Below, one piece after another: positions 20,914-21,023 of a stretch of 21,023 nt of DNA (position 1 is the first letter of the stretch; every line of letters starts with the position of its first letter). Position numbers and translations under genes: made by a program. Source of the DNA: a virus; the IMG/VR virus record IMGVR_UViG_3300007513_001216, positions 1 through 21,023 of that record. One strand, given 5' to 3'. The notes beneath the pieces are model-generated. The model ran no database searches. It was not told where the DNA came from and saw only the letters and a list, made by a program, of their open reading frames with translations.

Positions 20914-21023
20914 CAATATGGACAAAACAAGGGAAAAAATCTATACATTTACCCTTTGAGGCGCTTGACGAAGTACGAAAAATGTTGTATACTAATAAAG
21001 ATAATATTATTGAATATAGTATA
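20904..21023 (+). CDS. Hypothetical protein, cut by window end
   Basis: Open frame of 40 codons running off the right edge, starting at ATG 20904 inside the end of the membrane peptide gene. The product begins MYLTIWTKQGKKSIHL and continues FEALDEVRKMLYTNKDNI. It is soluble, mixed charge, with an amphipathic helix about 18-28. Not recognised. A promoter-like sequence (20965-20993) lies inside it. Confidence 0.45.
   Translation, partial: MYLTIWTKQGKKSIHLPFEALDEVRKMLYTNKDNIIEYSI
20965..20993 (+). promoter_or_regulatory. Sigma70-type promoter near window end
   Basis: TTGACG (5 of 6, 20965-20970), a 17-nt spacer, TATACT (5 of 6, 20988-20993). Same TTGAC-N17 architecture as the promoters at 6272, 7868 and 13672. 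The predicted start is near 21000. It lies inside the coding frame cut by the window end and would serve a gene outside the window. Confidence 0.5.

Noticed and set aside
1-21023. tRNA genes, CRISPR arrays, insertion sequences, integrase or attachment sites
   Set aside because: I looked for cloverleaf-like segments, regularly spaced repeats, transposase/integrase motifs and terminal repeats and found none. Genes are packed with no gap long enough for an array or element.

Overview
The window is part of the genome of a T4-type, contractile-tailed phage. It is AT-rich and every gene is on the + strand. Gene ends overlap by 4-17 nt or are separated by a few bases, and there is no gene-free stretch above 100 nt. 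The identity rests on an almost complete T4 core replication and late-transcription set: late sigma factor gp55, recombination nuclease gp47/gp46, sliding clamp gp45, clamp loader gp44/gp62, translational repressor RegA and DNA polymerase gp43. The accessory genes (hsp20, peptide deformylase, several 2OG-Fe(II) oxygenases, a secreted HtrA-type protease) point to the marine T4-like group that infects cyanobacteria or SAR11-type alphaproteobacteria. No photosynthesis gene or other host-specific marker is visible, so the host stays open.

Layout. (1) Positions 1-6291: the 3' end of a nucleoside 2-deoxyribosyltransferase-like gene, gp55, a 2OG oxygenase, a radical SAM enzyme, gp47, a second 2OG oxygenase paralogous to the first, gp46 and peptide deformylase. 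(2) Positions 6272-6892: a promoter, a structured leader and hsp20, closed by a strong intrinsic terminator. (3) Positions 6904-8211: a small membrane-anchored unknown, a third and different 2OG oxygenase, and a DUF3310-like gene behind its own promoter. (4) Positions 8198-16208: the replisome (gp45, tiny zinc ribbon, gp44, DruA/DUF4338-like protein, gp62, RegA, a small SGED-motif protein, a RimK ATP-grasp/RimB protease fusion, gp43). (5) Positions 16205-19717: a second DruA/DUF4338-like protein, a GT-B-like glycosyltransferase, a class I methyltransferase and a TAGT-type glycosyltransferase, all with 4-10 nt overlaps. (6) Positions 19722-21023: a signal-peptide-bearing HtrA/DegP-like protease, a 35-residue one-pass membrane peptide and a gene cut by the window end.

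How it fits together. gp45, gp44, gp62 and gp43 form the replisome, RegA tunes translation of such genes, gp46/47 processes ends for recombination, and gp55 with gp45 would drive late transcription. Into this core are inserted enzymes that chemically alter macromolecules: three 2OG oxygenases, one radical SAM enzyme, two DruA-like proteins, two glycosyltransferases, one methyltransferase and one RimK-RimB fusion. The most interesting candidates are the DruA-like pair plus the TAGT/GT-B/methyltransferase block (possibly nucleic-acid or glycan hypermodification), the RimK-RimB fusion (possibly writing and trimming glutamate tails on ribosomal protein S6), and promoters placed so close to start codons that leaderless mRNAs are predicted, most clearly for DNA polymerase.
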